Source of the DNA: Chitinophaga sp.
GTDB lineage: Bacteria > Bacteroidota > Bacteroidia > Chitinophagales > Chitinophagaceae
DNA: 64,000 bases
Direction of reading: 5' to 3'
Assembly (NCBI RefSeq): GCF_017745275.1
Contig: NZ_JAGHZS010000007.1
Location: forward strand, 254,751-318,750
The notes beneath the pieces are model-generated. The model made no database searches and had not been told where the DNA came from. It saw nothing but the letters and a program-made list of their open reading frames with translations. Every line of letters begins with the position of its first letter. Within the stretch, counting starts at the first letter, position 1. This document shows positions 41,600-49,527 of the stretch, piece after piece. The translations under genes and the position numbers were made by a program.

Positions 41600-43762
41600 A
41601 TGAAGAAACTTACATTAGTCCTCGTTTTAATTGTATGCTACTATCTCCCTATGCAGGCCCAGCCAGGCAAAGGTATGAGATGGAGCCTCGACGGGAAGTC
41701 GTTCTACAAGGCCACTCCCTCAGGTATTGAGTCTAACCCTTTAACCGGCGAAGCTCCCTCGTTGAAAATTCCTGCAGCCGCTTATCATGGTCTTGCATTA
41801 AAGGATTTTTATTTTTCGGCAGATGAAAAAAAGATACTGCTCTACACCAATTCAAAAAAAGTTTGGCGCTATGAAACCCGCGGTGATTACTGGGTGCTGG
41901 ATATCGCCTCCGGAAAATTGCAACAGCTCGGCAAGCAACAACCTGCCTCTTCCCTGATGTTCGCTAAGCTTTCCCCCGATGGAACCAAGGCTGCCTATGT
42001 AAGCGGGCATAACATTTTTGTGGAGGACCTGCAAACTGATGCTGTAACGCCTATCACCACAGATGGTACCCGCCGCTTTATTAACGGTACTTTCGACTGG
42101 GCTTATGAAGAGGAATTTGGCTGCCGCGACGGCTTCCGCTGGAGCTCCGACAGTAAAAGCATCGCCTACTGGCAGATTGATGCCACCAAGATCCGCGACT
42201 TCCTCATGATGGATAACACCGATTCTATCTACTCCTTCACTGTTCCGGTTGAATATCCGAAAGCCGGTGAAAGCCCTTCTGCCTGCCGCATCGGCGTAGC
42301 AGATGTACAAACTGCTAAAACAACCTGGATGCAGGTTCCCGGCGATAATCAGCAACACTACATTCCCCGCATGGAATGGGTACCGGGTAAAAATACCCTT
42401 ATCATCCAGCAACTCAACCGCAAACAAAACCACAGCAATGTAATGTTGTGTGATGCTGCAACGGGTAAAACACGCACGCTCTACCAGGAATCAGACAGCG
42501 CCTGGATAGATGTGAAATCGCGCTGGGATGATGATAACATTGCCGGATGGGACTTCCTGAAAGGCAACAAGTCATTTATCTGGGTAAGCGAACAGGATGG
42601 CTGGCGTCACCTGTATAATGTTAATACAGATGATGGAAAAGCTACATTGCTCACGCCAGGCAACTATGATGTAATCAGCATCGCTAAAATTGATGAAGCA
42701 AATAACGTCATCTATTTTTTAGCTTCTCCCGATAACCCTACCCAACAATATTTGTATAAGGTAGCGTTAACAGGTGGCAAGGCAGAACGCATTACTCCTG
42801 CCAACGAGCCAGGTAGCCACGAGTATAAAATTTCTCCTTATGGCGCCTGGGCGCTCCATGAATTCAGCAATGCCTATACTTACCCGGTAAGTGAAAGTGT
42901 ACAGTTGCCAGCTCATAAAAGCAGCAGCAACGCAGTATTGAACGCTATCACCAAATCCGCTGATGCACCTAATAAACCGGAATTTTTCCAGGTCACTACG
43001 GTGGATGGGGTTACGATGAGTGGTTGGATGAGCAAGCCGGCCGACTTCAACCCGGCAAAAAAATATCCGGTCGTATTTTATGTATATGGTGAACCTGCAG
43101 GTGCTACGTCGCTGGATGCTATTGGCGCCGGTCGCAACTTCCTGTATGATGGCGATATGGCTGCAGATGGTTACATCTATGTGAGTATGGACAACCGCGG
43201 TACGCCATTGCCAAAGGGCAGCAAATGGCGCAAATGTGTTTACCGCAAAGTAGGATTGATCAACGCCAGAGATCAGGCCATGGCGGCAAAAGCGCTGATG
43301 CAGAAATATGCTTTCATAGATGCTGAACGTACGGCAGTATGGGGCTGGAGCGGAGGTGGTTCTATGACCCTGAACCTGATGTTCCAGTATCCGGAGATTT
43401 ATAAAACAGGTATTGCGATTGCTGCAGTAGGCAACCAGCTTACGTATGATAACATCTACCAGGAGCGCTATATGGGGCTGCCGGAAGAAAACCGCGAAGA
43501 CTTTGTAAAAGGGTCTCCAATCACTTATGCGCGTAATCTGAAAGGCAACCTGCTGTACATCCATGGTACCGGTGATGACAACGTACATTATCAGAATGCC
43601 GAAATGTTACTGAATGAACTGATCAAATACAATAAACAGTTCCAGTTCATGGCGTATCCAAACCGTACGCACAGTATCTCTGAAGGACCAGGTACGTTCC
43701 AGCACCTGTCTACTTTATACACCAATTACCTGCGCACACATTGTGAGCCGGGAGCGAAATAA
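41600..43762 (+). CDS. S9 family peptidase (dipeptidyl peptidase IV-like)
   Basis: 720 residues from ATG 41600, with signal peptide MKKLTLVLVLIVCYYLPMQAQ. The N-terminal ~450 residues form the DPP-IV beta-propeller, with FINGTFDWAYEEEFGCRDGFRW (the Glu-Glu that anchors the substrate N-terminus). The C-terminal alpha/beta hydrolase holds Ser584 in GWSGGGSM, Asp in GTGDDNVH, and His in NRTHSISE. It removes X-Pro type dipeptides in the periplasm. The stop codon (43760-43762) forms the first bases of an inverted-repeat element. Confidence 0.92.
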   Translation: MKKLTLVLVLIVCYYLPMQAQPGKGMRWSLDGKSFYKATPSGIESNPLTGEAPSLKIPAAAYHGLALKDFYFSADEKKILLYTNSKKVWRYETRGDYWVLDIASGKLQQLGKQQPASSLMFAKLSPDGTKAAYVSGHNIFVEDLQTDAVTPITTDGTRRFINGTFDWAYEEEFGCRDGFRWSSDSKSIAYWQIDATKIRDFLMMDNTDSIYSFTVPVEYPKAGESPSACRIGVADVQTAKTTWMQVPGDNQQHYIPRMEWVPGKNTLIIQQLNRKQNHSNVMLCDAATGKTRTLYQESDSAWIDVKSRWDDDNIAGWDFLKGNKSFIWVSEQDGWRHLYNVNTDDGKATLLTPGNYDVISIAKIDEANNVIYFLASPDNPTQQYLYKVALTGGKAERITPANEPGSHEYKISPYGAWALHEFSNAYTYPVSESVQLPAHKSSSNAVLNAITKSADAPNKPEFFQVTTVDGVTMSGWMSKPADFNPAKKYPVVFYVYGEPAGATSLDAIGAGRNFLYDGDMAADGYIYVSMDNRGTPLPKGSKWRKCVYRKVGLINARDQAMAAKALMQKYAFIDAERTAVWGWSGGGSMTLNLMFQYPEIYKTGIAIAAVGNQLTYDNIYQERYMGLPEENREDFVKGSPITYARNLKGNLLYIHGTGDDNVHYQNAEMLLNELIKYNKQFQFMAYPNRTHSISEGPGTFQHLSTLYTNYLRTHCEPGAK

Positions 43763-43869
43763 GCTTTTAGCCATCAGCTTTTAGCTTTTAGCAAAATGCC
43801 GTGAAGATCATTATATGTTGGTCTCCGCGGCATTTTGCTAAAAGCTAAAAGCTAATTGTTAAAAGCTTA
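43760..43869. repeat. inverted repeat with 7-bp periodicity (element 2)
   Basis: Arms 43760-43803 and 43826-43869 (44 bases each) are complementary with four mismatches; 22-base loop. Each arm has units of AGCTTTT in tandem followed by an inner core AGCAAAATGCCG. The first three bases are the TAA stop of the peptidase gene. The core is shared with element 4 at 51987. Confidence 0.9.
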
Positions 43870-43894
43870 CCTTTGCCTCCCTAAATAGAAAAAT

Positions 43895-44275
43895 ATGTCC
43901 AGGACGGGTATTATAGGTATACTGGCAGTATTGCTGGTAATTGCATGCACATTTTTGCCATGGTCTTATGTAGAGAGCAGGCATTTGACATTTACTGGTA
44001 TGAATGGAACAGGCTCCAATTACGGAGAACCGGGCCGGTTGAGTATCATTTTATCTGTGTTGGCGATCGTTATTTTTGTAATAAAGAATAAATGGGTATC
44101 CCGGATTAACCTGTTTATTGTAGGATTCCTGGTAGCGTGGACATTTAGAAATATGTTGTTGTATTCGCGTTGTGAGATAGGGGAGTGTCCTCAGCCGGGG
44201 ATAGCGTTGTATGTATCACTGGGCGCTGCTTTGGTGGCATTTGCCTGCGTGTTGTTTACACGTTCGCCTAAATGA
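43895..44275 (+). CDS. small integral membrane protein
   Basis: 126 residues with four hydrophobic segments (GIIGILAVLLVIACTFLPW, LSIILSVLAIVIFVI, INLFIVGFLVAWTF, ALYVSLGAALVAFACVLF). Two Cys lie in the loop RCEIGECPQPG. No family recognised. A strong terminator follows. Confidence 0.65.
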   Translation: MSRTGIIGILAVLLVIACTFLPWSYVESRHLTFTGMNGTGSNYGEPGRLSIILSVLAIVIFVIKNKWVSRINLFIVGFLVAWTFRNMLLYSRCEIGECPQPGIALYVSLGAALVAFACVLFTRSPK

Positions 44276-44304
44276 GACAGATAATAGAAGAGAATATTAT
44301 TGAG

Positions 44305-44340
44305 ATGGTGTCAGGAAATTCCTGACACCATTTTTTATTT
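44305..44340 (+). terminator. intrinsic terminator
   Basis: 11-bp stem ATGGTGTCAGG/CCTGACACCAT (44305-44315 with 44321-44331), 5-base loop, then TTTTTATTTT. Confidence 0.9.
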
Positions 44341-44985
44341 TCAGAAGACGGTCTTGTGCAGTATCCATGCGCCTGCCAGCACACCGGCGCCCATGATCCA
44401 ATAACGCAATACGATGGGTAAAGGACGTTGGGCAGTGATCCTGGCTTTAATAAAACTAAAAGCTGTTAAGCCCAGGAAAACCAGCATGATACTGGTTTGT
44501 GACGCTGCGGGGAAATTTTCGTTGGAAAAATAAGGGCCCAAAGACAACACACCACCTACCCAAAAAAAGAAGCCGGTCAGCAGCGCATGCCGTATCGCAC
44601 GGGAACGCTTAAACGTAGTTTCCACTACCTTTTCTTGCTCCAGTATCTGTTCCCAGGTTTGGGCATCTTTCTCCATTTCCTGTTCTATCTGGGCAATGGT
44701 GCCTGCGTTAATATCGAGTCGTTGCAGCTTGGATCTTTCCTTGTCAGATAGCAGGGCACTGTCGTGTTGTGCATCTCCTTTATTGGCCTGGAAAGCGCCA
44801 ATCATTACCAGTACACCGCCTATCGCCCAGATGAAAAGATGCAGCGTATAAAAGCTTTGTACTTCAATGGGAAATACCTGGATCACCTGTGTAGCAAAGA
44901 ACAACAGGAAAAGCCCATCGGGAAAACCGATTAAAAAGTCTGTTTTCCATCCGGAGCTCCGGATGGCTTTTTGGGATGCTATCAT
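44341..44985 (-). CDS. VIT/CCC1-like membrane protein
   Basis: 214 residues from ATG 44985. Hydrophobic segments at both ends surround a charged cytosolic helix (residues about 75-130, rich in Glu, Gln and Lys). FLIGFPDGLFLLFFATQVIQ resembles the first helix of VIT1/CCC1 (GFSDGL...), and ALLTGFFFWVGGVLSLGPYF the GxxxPLLPF region, so a metal-ion transporter-like role is possible but weakly supported. The gene follows the aminotransferase by 11 bases and may be co-transcribed. Confidence 0.55.
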   Translation of the reverse strand: MIASQKAIRSSGWKTDFLIGFPDGLFLLFFATQVIQVFPIEVQSFYTLHLFIWAIGGVLVMIGAFQANKGDAQHDSALLSDKERSKLQRLDINAGTIAQIEQEMEKDAQTWEQILEQEKVVETTFKRSRAIRHALLTGFFFWVGGVLSLGPYFSNENFPAASQTSIMLVFLGLTAFSFIKARITAQRPLPIVLRYWIMGAGVLAGAWILHKTVF

Positions 44986-44996
44986 ACTACAATAAA

Positions 44997-46235
44997 CTAG
45001 CTGAAAGCCTGTTCCAGGCTTCTTTTGATGATCTGCACGCACTCAGCTACCTGGCTTTCATTGATGGTAAGTGGTGGTGCAAATCGTATTTTATCTCCGT
45101 GTGTTGGCTTGGCCAGCAGGCCGTTCTCTTTTAACGTTAAGCACAGGTCCCATGCGGCTTCCGGATCTTCATGCTTAATGATGATCGCATTCAGTAATCC
45201 TTTACCCCGTATGGTAGTAATATAAGGAGATTGCAGGTCCTGCAGGCCTTTGCGCAGCAATAAGCCCATCGCGGCTGCATTTTCCGCCATTTTCTCGTCT
45301 TTCAGTATTTGCAGGGAAGTGATGGCTACTTTACAGGCCAGCGGGTTGCCGCCATAAGTAGAACCATGTTCACCCGGTTTAATGGTGAGCATGATTTCAT
45401 CATCTGCCAGTACGGCGCTTACCGGTAATGTACCGCCAGATAAGGCTTTCCCGAGAATGAGGATATCCGGACGCACATTTTCATGATCGCAGGCCAGCAT
45501 TTTGCCGGTACGGGCAAGTCCTGTCTGGATTTCATCTGCAATAAATAATACGTTGGCATCCTGGCAATATTGTTTCGCTTTGGCGAGGTAGCCTTCATCC
45601 GGCACCATCACACCTGCTTCTCCCTGTATAGGTTCTACCAGGAAACCAGCTACGTTTTTATCCTGTAACGCCTGTTCCAGCGCGGTTAAGCTATTGTATG
45701 GAATTACCTCATAACCTGGCATAAACGGACCAAAGTTATTACGGGCAGTAGGATCGCTGCTAAATGAAATTACGTTCAGCGTACGTCCGTGGAAGTTATT
45801 GGTGCAGACAATAATTCTGGCTTTGTTTTCCGGAATGCCTTTTACCATATAAGCCCAGTGCCGGCACAGCTTCAGCGCTGTTTCCACCGCTTCCACGCCG
45901 GTGTTCATCGGTAATACTTTATCGTATCCGAAGTAGGCGGTAATGTATTGCGCATATTCCCCCAGTAAATCGTTGTGAAATGCACGGGAGGTCAGGGTGA
46001 GCTTTTGCGCCTGTGCAATCAGGGTGGCAATGATTTTAGGATGGCAATGTCCCTGATTCACCGCAGAATATCCGGATAAAAAATCGTAGTAACGTTTGCC
46101 GTCCACATCCCATAAAAAAACGCCTTCGCCCCGGTCCAGTACAACCGGTAACGGGTGATAGTTGTGGGCACCATACTGTTCTTCCAGCGCCAGGTAATGT
46201 TGAGACTTTTCGCTTATCGTGTAGGATGGTATCAT
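44997..46235 (-). CDS. rocD: ornithine aminotransferase
   Basis: 412 residues from ATG 46235 (a frame extension upstream is not conserved). Class III PLP aminotransferase with the ornithine-specific pattern: GAHNYHPLPVVLDRGEGVFLWD, GYSAVNQGHCHPKI, MNTGVEAVETALKLCRHW, NNFHGRT, FLVEPIQGEAGV, LFIADEIQTGLARTGKM and ILGKALSGGTLPVSAVLAD with the Schiff-base lysine (about residue 260). It converts ornithine to glutamate semialdehyde, linking arginine, proline and glutamate metabolism. Confidence 0.93.
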   Translation of the reverse strand: MIPSYTISEKSQHYLALEEQYGAHNYHPLPVVLDRGEGVFLWDVDGKRYYDFLSGYSAVNQGHCHPKIIATLIAQAQKLTLTSRAFHNDLLGEYAQYITAYFGYDKVLPMNTGVEAVETALKLCRHWAYMVKGIPENKARIIVCTNNFHGRTLNVISFSSDPTARNNFGPFMPGYEVIPYNSLTALEQALQDKNVAGFLVEPIQGEAGVMVPDEGYLAKAKQYCQDANVLFIADEIQTGLARTGKMLACDHENVRPDILILGKALSGGTLPVSAVLADDEIMLTIKPGEHGSTYGGNPLACKVAITSLQILKDEKMAENAAAMGLLLRKGLQDLQSPYITTIRGKGLLNAIIIKHEDPEAAWDLCLTLKENGLLAKPTHGDKIRFAPPLTINESQVAECVQIIKRSLEQAFS

Positions 46236-46262
46236 AATAAGCCAAAAGTACGGGAAATTTAT

Positions 46263-46387
46263 AGAAAGCAGAAAGCGGAAAGCAGAAAGCAAAAAGCTAT
46301 TGCAGCGAGTGAACCAGGCGTTTTATATCCGCAGTGATCACCCGCTGCAATAGCTTTTTGCTTTCTGCTTTATCCTTTCAGCTTTTT
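46263..46387. repeat. inverted repeat of 7-bp units (element 3)
   Basis: Each arm has five tandem heptads (left: AGAAAGC AGAAAGC, then GGAAAGC, AGAAAGC, AAAAAGC at 46263-46297; right: 46353-46387) joined to an inner core TATTGCAGCG; arms of 50 bases with five or six mismatches, loop 25 bases. The right arm overlaps the 3' end of the acyl-CoA-binding protein gene and supplies its last five codons and stop. Confidence 0.9.
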
Positions 46388-46627
46388 TACCAGGTCGATA
46401 TACTGCTGCATAGCCGCATCCTTACTGGTGCCTTTCAGCGCTGCCCAGGCTTCATATTTGGCTCTGGCTACAAAATCAAATGGGTTAGCCGGAGGATCAA
46501 TATCCACATCACCGGTGCTGCCTTGTTTATACAAACTGTACAATTGCAGCAAAATCTCATTGGAAGGTTTTTCCGTCAATGTTTTACTGTCTGCCAGTGC
46601 TTGCTCAAACTGTTGAGTGAGTTCCAT
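46370..46627 (-). CDS. acyl-CoA-binding protein
   Basis: 85 residues, the normal length of the family. LTQQFEQALADSKTLTEKPSNEILLQLYSLYKQGSTGDV and FDFVARAKYEAWAALKGTSKDAAMQQYIDLVKKLK show the four-helix ACBP fold with the ligand residues in YSLYKQ and K-AWxxLKG. It binds long-chain acyl-CoA in the cytosol. The final KKLKG and stop codon lie inside the heptad repeat of element 3, so the C-terminus appears to have been shaped by the repeat. Confidence 0.9.
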   Translation of the reverse strand: MELTQQFEQALADSKTLTEKPSNEILLQLYSLYKQGSTGDVDIDPPANPFDFVARAKYEAWAALKGTSKDAAMQQYIDLVKKLKG

Positions 46628-46807
46628 ATTCCGCTTTATTTAAAATTTAACAATACAGGTTCATGCCTTCATTTTTCTCTTATGTCTATAAAGTTGAGCA
46701 TTAAAACCTAATATATCAAAAAAAGCCACTGGTCTTCTTCCTATCTTCCTAAAAACCAAACAACAAAACATAATCACTAAACCCATTAACTAATGAACTA
46801 ATTTCAA

Positions 46808-46815
46808 TACCTTTG
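46808..46815 (+). promoter_or_regulatory. -7 element upstream of lepA
   Basis: TACCTTTG, an exact TAnnTTTG match, about 61 bases before the lepA ATG. No -33 TTTG at consensus distance was found. Confidence 0.45.
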
Positions 46816-46876
46816 CCGGCTGAAAAGGTTTCGTGTAGTAAATTTGCATCAGGCCTAAGGAACAGCAAAACATCAT

Positions 46877-48670
46877 ATGAAGAATATTCGCAATTTTTGT
46901 ATCATTGCCCATATTGACCATGGTAAAAGTACCCTGGCAGACCGTTTACTGGAATTTACAAAGACTATCTCCGACCGTGATATGCAGGCGCAGGTACTGG
47001 ACGACATGGATCTTGAGCGTGAAAAAGGAATCACCATCAAGAGCCACGCTATCCAGATGAACTACACCGCTAAGGACGGGGAACAATATATTTTTAACCT
47101 GATTGATACTCCCGGTCACGTGGATTTCTCTTATGAGGTATCCCGCGCACTGGCCGCCTGTGAAGGTGCGCTGTTGCTGGTTGACGCCGCCCAGGGTATC
47201 CAGGCACAAACCATCTCCAACCTGTACCTGGCACTGGAGAACGACCTCGAAATTATTCCTGTGATCAACAAAATTGATATGCAGGGCGCCATGATCGAGG
47301 AAGTAAAAGACCAGATCATCGAACTCATTGGCGTTAAAGGAGAAGATATCCTGCTGGCATCCGGTAAATCCGGTATCGGTATTGAAGATATCCTCGAAGG
47401 CATTGTACACCGTATCCCGGCGCCTAAAGGCAGCAACGATGCACCTTTGCAGGCTTTGATCTTCGACAGCGTATTCAACTCTTTCCGCGGTATCATCGCT
47501 TACTTCCGCGTTTTCAACGGTACCATCAGGAAAGGTGATAAAATTAAATTCGTTAACTCCGGGGAAGAATACTTCGCTGATGAAGTGGGCATCCTGAAAC
47601 TGGGGCTATCACCTCAGAAAGAAGTGACCACCGGCGACGTAGGATATATTATTACCGGTATCAAAAGCGCCAAAGAAGTAAAAGTAGGGGATACCATCAC
47701 CTTATCCAACAACCCCTGCGTAGAAGGAATCAACGGCTTCCAGGAAGTAAAACCAATGGTATTTGCGGGTATTTATCCGGTAAACACCGAGGACTTCGAA
47801 GAGTTGCGTGAGTGTATGGATAAACTGCAACTGAATGACGCCTCCCTGACCTATGAGCTGGAAACCTCACAGGCATTGGGCTTCGGCTTCCGTTGCGGAT
47901 TCCTCGGCATGCTGCACATGGAAATTATCCAGGAAAGGCTGGAAAGAGAATTTAATCAAACTGTGATCACCACCGTTCCCAACGTAAGCTTCATTGCACA
48001 TACCACCCGGGACGGCGTTATCACCGTAAATAACCCGAGTGAAATGCCCGATCCAACCAAACTGGATAGAATCGAAGAGCCTTTCATCCGCGCACAAATC
48101 ATCACCAAACCTGAGTATATCGGTAACATCATGACCCTCTGCCTGGGTAAACGTGGTAACCTCCTTAACCAGAGCTACCTCACCACCACCCGTGTAGAAC
48201 TCATGTTTGAAATTCCGCTTACAGAAATCGTATTCGACTTCTATGATAAGCTGAAAAGCCAGACCCGTGGCTATGCTTCGTTCGACTATACGCCGATTGG
48301 CTTCCGAGACAGTGATATCGTGAAAATGGACATCCTCCTCAACAGCGATAAAGTGGATGCGTTAAGTGCGCTGATTCACAGAAGCCGTGCGCAGGACTTC
48401 GGCCGTAAGCTCACTGAGAAGCTGAAAGAACTGTTGCCACGTCAGCAATTCCTGATCGCCATCCAGGCCGCTATCGGTGCTAAGATTGTGGCACGTGAAA
48501 ACATCAGTGCAATGCGTAAAGACGTAACCGCTAAATGTTATGGTGGTGACATCTCCCGTAAACGTAAGCTCCTCGAGAAACAGAAAGAAGGTAAGAAACG
48601 TATGCGCCAGATCGGTAACGTAGAAATACCACAGGAAGCATTCCTCGCAGTATTGAAGCTGGACGATTAA
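46877..48670 (+). CDS. lepA: elongation factor 4 (back-translocase)
   Basis: 597 residues, full length. GTPase motifs G1 AHIDHGKSTLADRLL, G3 DTPGHVDFSYEV, G4 NKIDM; the LepA-specific C-terminal domain is present with LLNSDKVDALSALIHRSRA, MRKDVTAKCYGGDISRKRKLLEKQKEGKKRM in parts and VEIPQEAFLAVLK. It acts on stalled or mistranslocated ribosomes and is membrane-associated under low stress. Monocistronic with a clear terminator. Confidence 0.98.
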   Translation: MKNIRNFCIIAHIDHGKSTLADRLLEFTKTISDRDMQAQVLDDMDLEREKGITIKSHAIQMNYTAKDGEQYIFNLIDTPGHVDFSYEVSRALAACEGALLLVDAAQGIQAQTISNLYLALENDLEIIPVINKIDMQGAMIEEVKDQIIELIGVKGEDILLASGKSGIGIEDILEGIVHRIPAPKGSNDAPLQALIFDSVFNSFRGIIAYFRVFNGTIRKGDKIKFVNSGEEYFADEVGILKLGLSPQKEVTTGDVGYIITGIKSAKEVKVGDTITLSNNPCVEGINGFQEVKPMVFAGIYPVNTEDFEELRECMDKLQLNDASLTYELETSQALGFGFRCGFLGMLHMEIIQERLEREFNQTVITTVPNVSFIAHTTRDGVITVNNPSEMPDPTKLDRIEEPFIRAQIITKPEYIGNIMTLCLGKRGNLLNQSYLTTTRVELMFEIPLTEIVFDFYDKLKSQTRGYASFDYTPIGFRDSDIVKMDILLNSDKVDALSALIHRSRAQDFGRKLTEKLKELLPRQQFLIAIQAAIGAKIVARENISAMRKDVTAKCYGGDISRKRKLLEKQKEGKKRMRQIGNVEIPQEAFLAVLKLDD

Positions 48671-48692
48671 TACCGTTCTTCATTATATTTTT

Positions 48693-48746
48693 AATTAGCG
48701 AAGAAGAAAGCGTAAATTTTGCTTTCATCTTCGCTAATTTTTTTTA
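48693..48746 (+). terminator. intrinsic terminator of lepA
   Basis: 19-base arms 48693-48711 and 48721-48739 pair with one mismatch around a 9-base loop, then seven Ts. Confidence 0.9.
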
Positions 48747-48772
48747 TTTCATTGATCAAAAACCAATTACCC

Positions 48773-49327
48773 ATGCGTTCCTTAGTATTGACGTTAACCG
48801 TTGCCGCTTTATCGTTTTCAGCAAAAGCCCAGAAATCAAAAACGCCTCCGGCAGCGGAACAGGTAGTAAAAGAAGCCTGTACTGCGGCTACCAAAAATCA
48901 TAAAAAAGTATTTGTGCTCTTTCATGCTTCCTGGTGCGGATGGTGTCACAAAATGGATACGGCGATGAATGATGTATCTGTTAAAAAAGCTTTCACAGAT
49001 AACTACGAAATCCGCCATATCACAGTATTGGAAAACGGGCCGAAGAAAGTACTGGAAAATCCGGGTGGCGCCGAGTTACTGGCAAAGTATCATGGCGATC
49101 AGCAGGGGATTCCTTTCTGGGTTATCCTTAATGCAGACGGCTCTTTTATTGCAGACAGCCGCGTGGCTGATGCCAGTGGTAAACTACAGAATGTAGGTTG
49201 TCCGGCACAAAAAGAGGAGGTAGATTACTTCGTAGGACTGCTCGAAAAAACCTCTAAAATGAAACGTGGAGAACTGGAAGCAGTACGTACCCGGTTTGCT
49301 AAGATAGCGCCACAAGCTGCCCATTAA
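48773..49327 (+). CDS. secreted thioredoxin-fold protein
   Basis: 184 residues from ATG 48773, with signal peptide MRSLVLTLTVAALSFSAKAQ. The redox motif is FHASWCGWCHKMD (Cys55-Gly-Trp-Cys58), followed by QQGIPFWVILNADGSFIADS with the cis-Pro equivalent. It belongs to the thioredoxin_7/DUF255-like secreted group; likely periplasmic disulfide reductase or oxidoreductase. Upstream frame extension is rejected because it runs through the lepA terminator. Confidence 0.88.
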   Translation: MRSLVLTLTVAALSFSAKAQKSKTPPAAEQVVKEACTAATKNHKKVFVLFHASWCGWCHKMDTAMNDVSVKKAFTDNYEIRHITVLENGPKKVLENPGGAELLAKYHGDQQGIPFWVILNADGSFIADSRVADASGKLQNVGCPAQKEEVDYFVGLLEKTSKMKRGELEAVRTRFAKIAPQAAH

Positions 49328-49337
49328 TCATCATCTA

Positions 49338-49391
49338 CAGCAGGCAGGTAATACTATAGGGAGATGTGTTACTTTAGGTACCTGCCTGCTG
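49338..49391. terminator. hairpin after the thioredoxin-like gene
   Basis: 13-bp perfect stem built on CAGCAGGCAGGTA/TACCTGCCTGCTG with a 28-base loop. No T-tract follows, so termination activity is uncertain. Confidence 0.5.
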
Positions 49392-49527
49392 CCGGAAGCC
49401 AACCCCCATGCCATTTTGCACGTTTAATCGTCGTTTTTTTACAGCCGGGAAAATTTGTGGCACGCGTATGGTTTTATAGGTGAACTGTTTAACAGATCAT
49501 CTGTTATACCATTTAAACCTTTACCGT

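Noticed and set aside
46263..46387. Short regularly repeated units that could suggest a CRISPR array
   Set aside because: Units are 7 bp without spacers and form the arms of a palindrome; no cas genes in the window.
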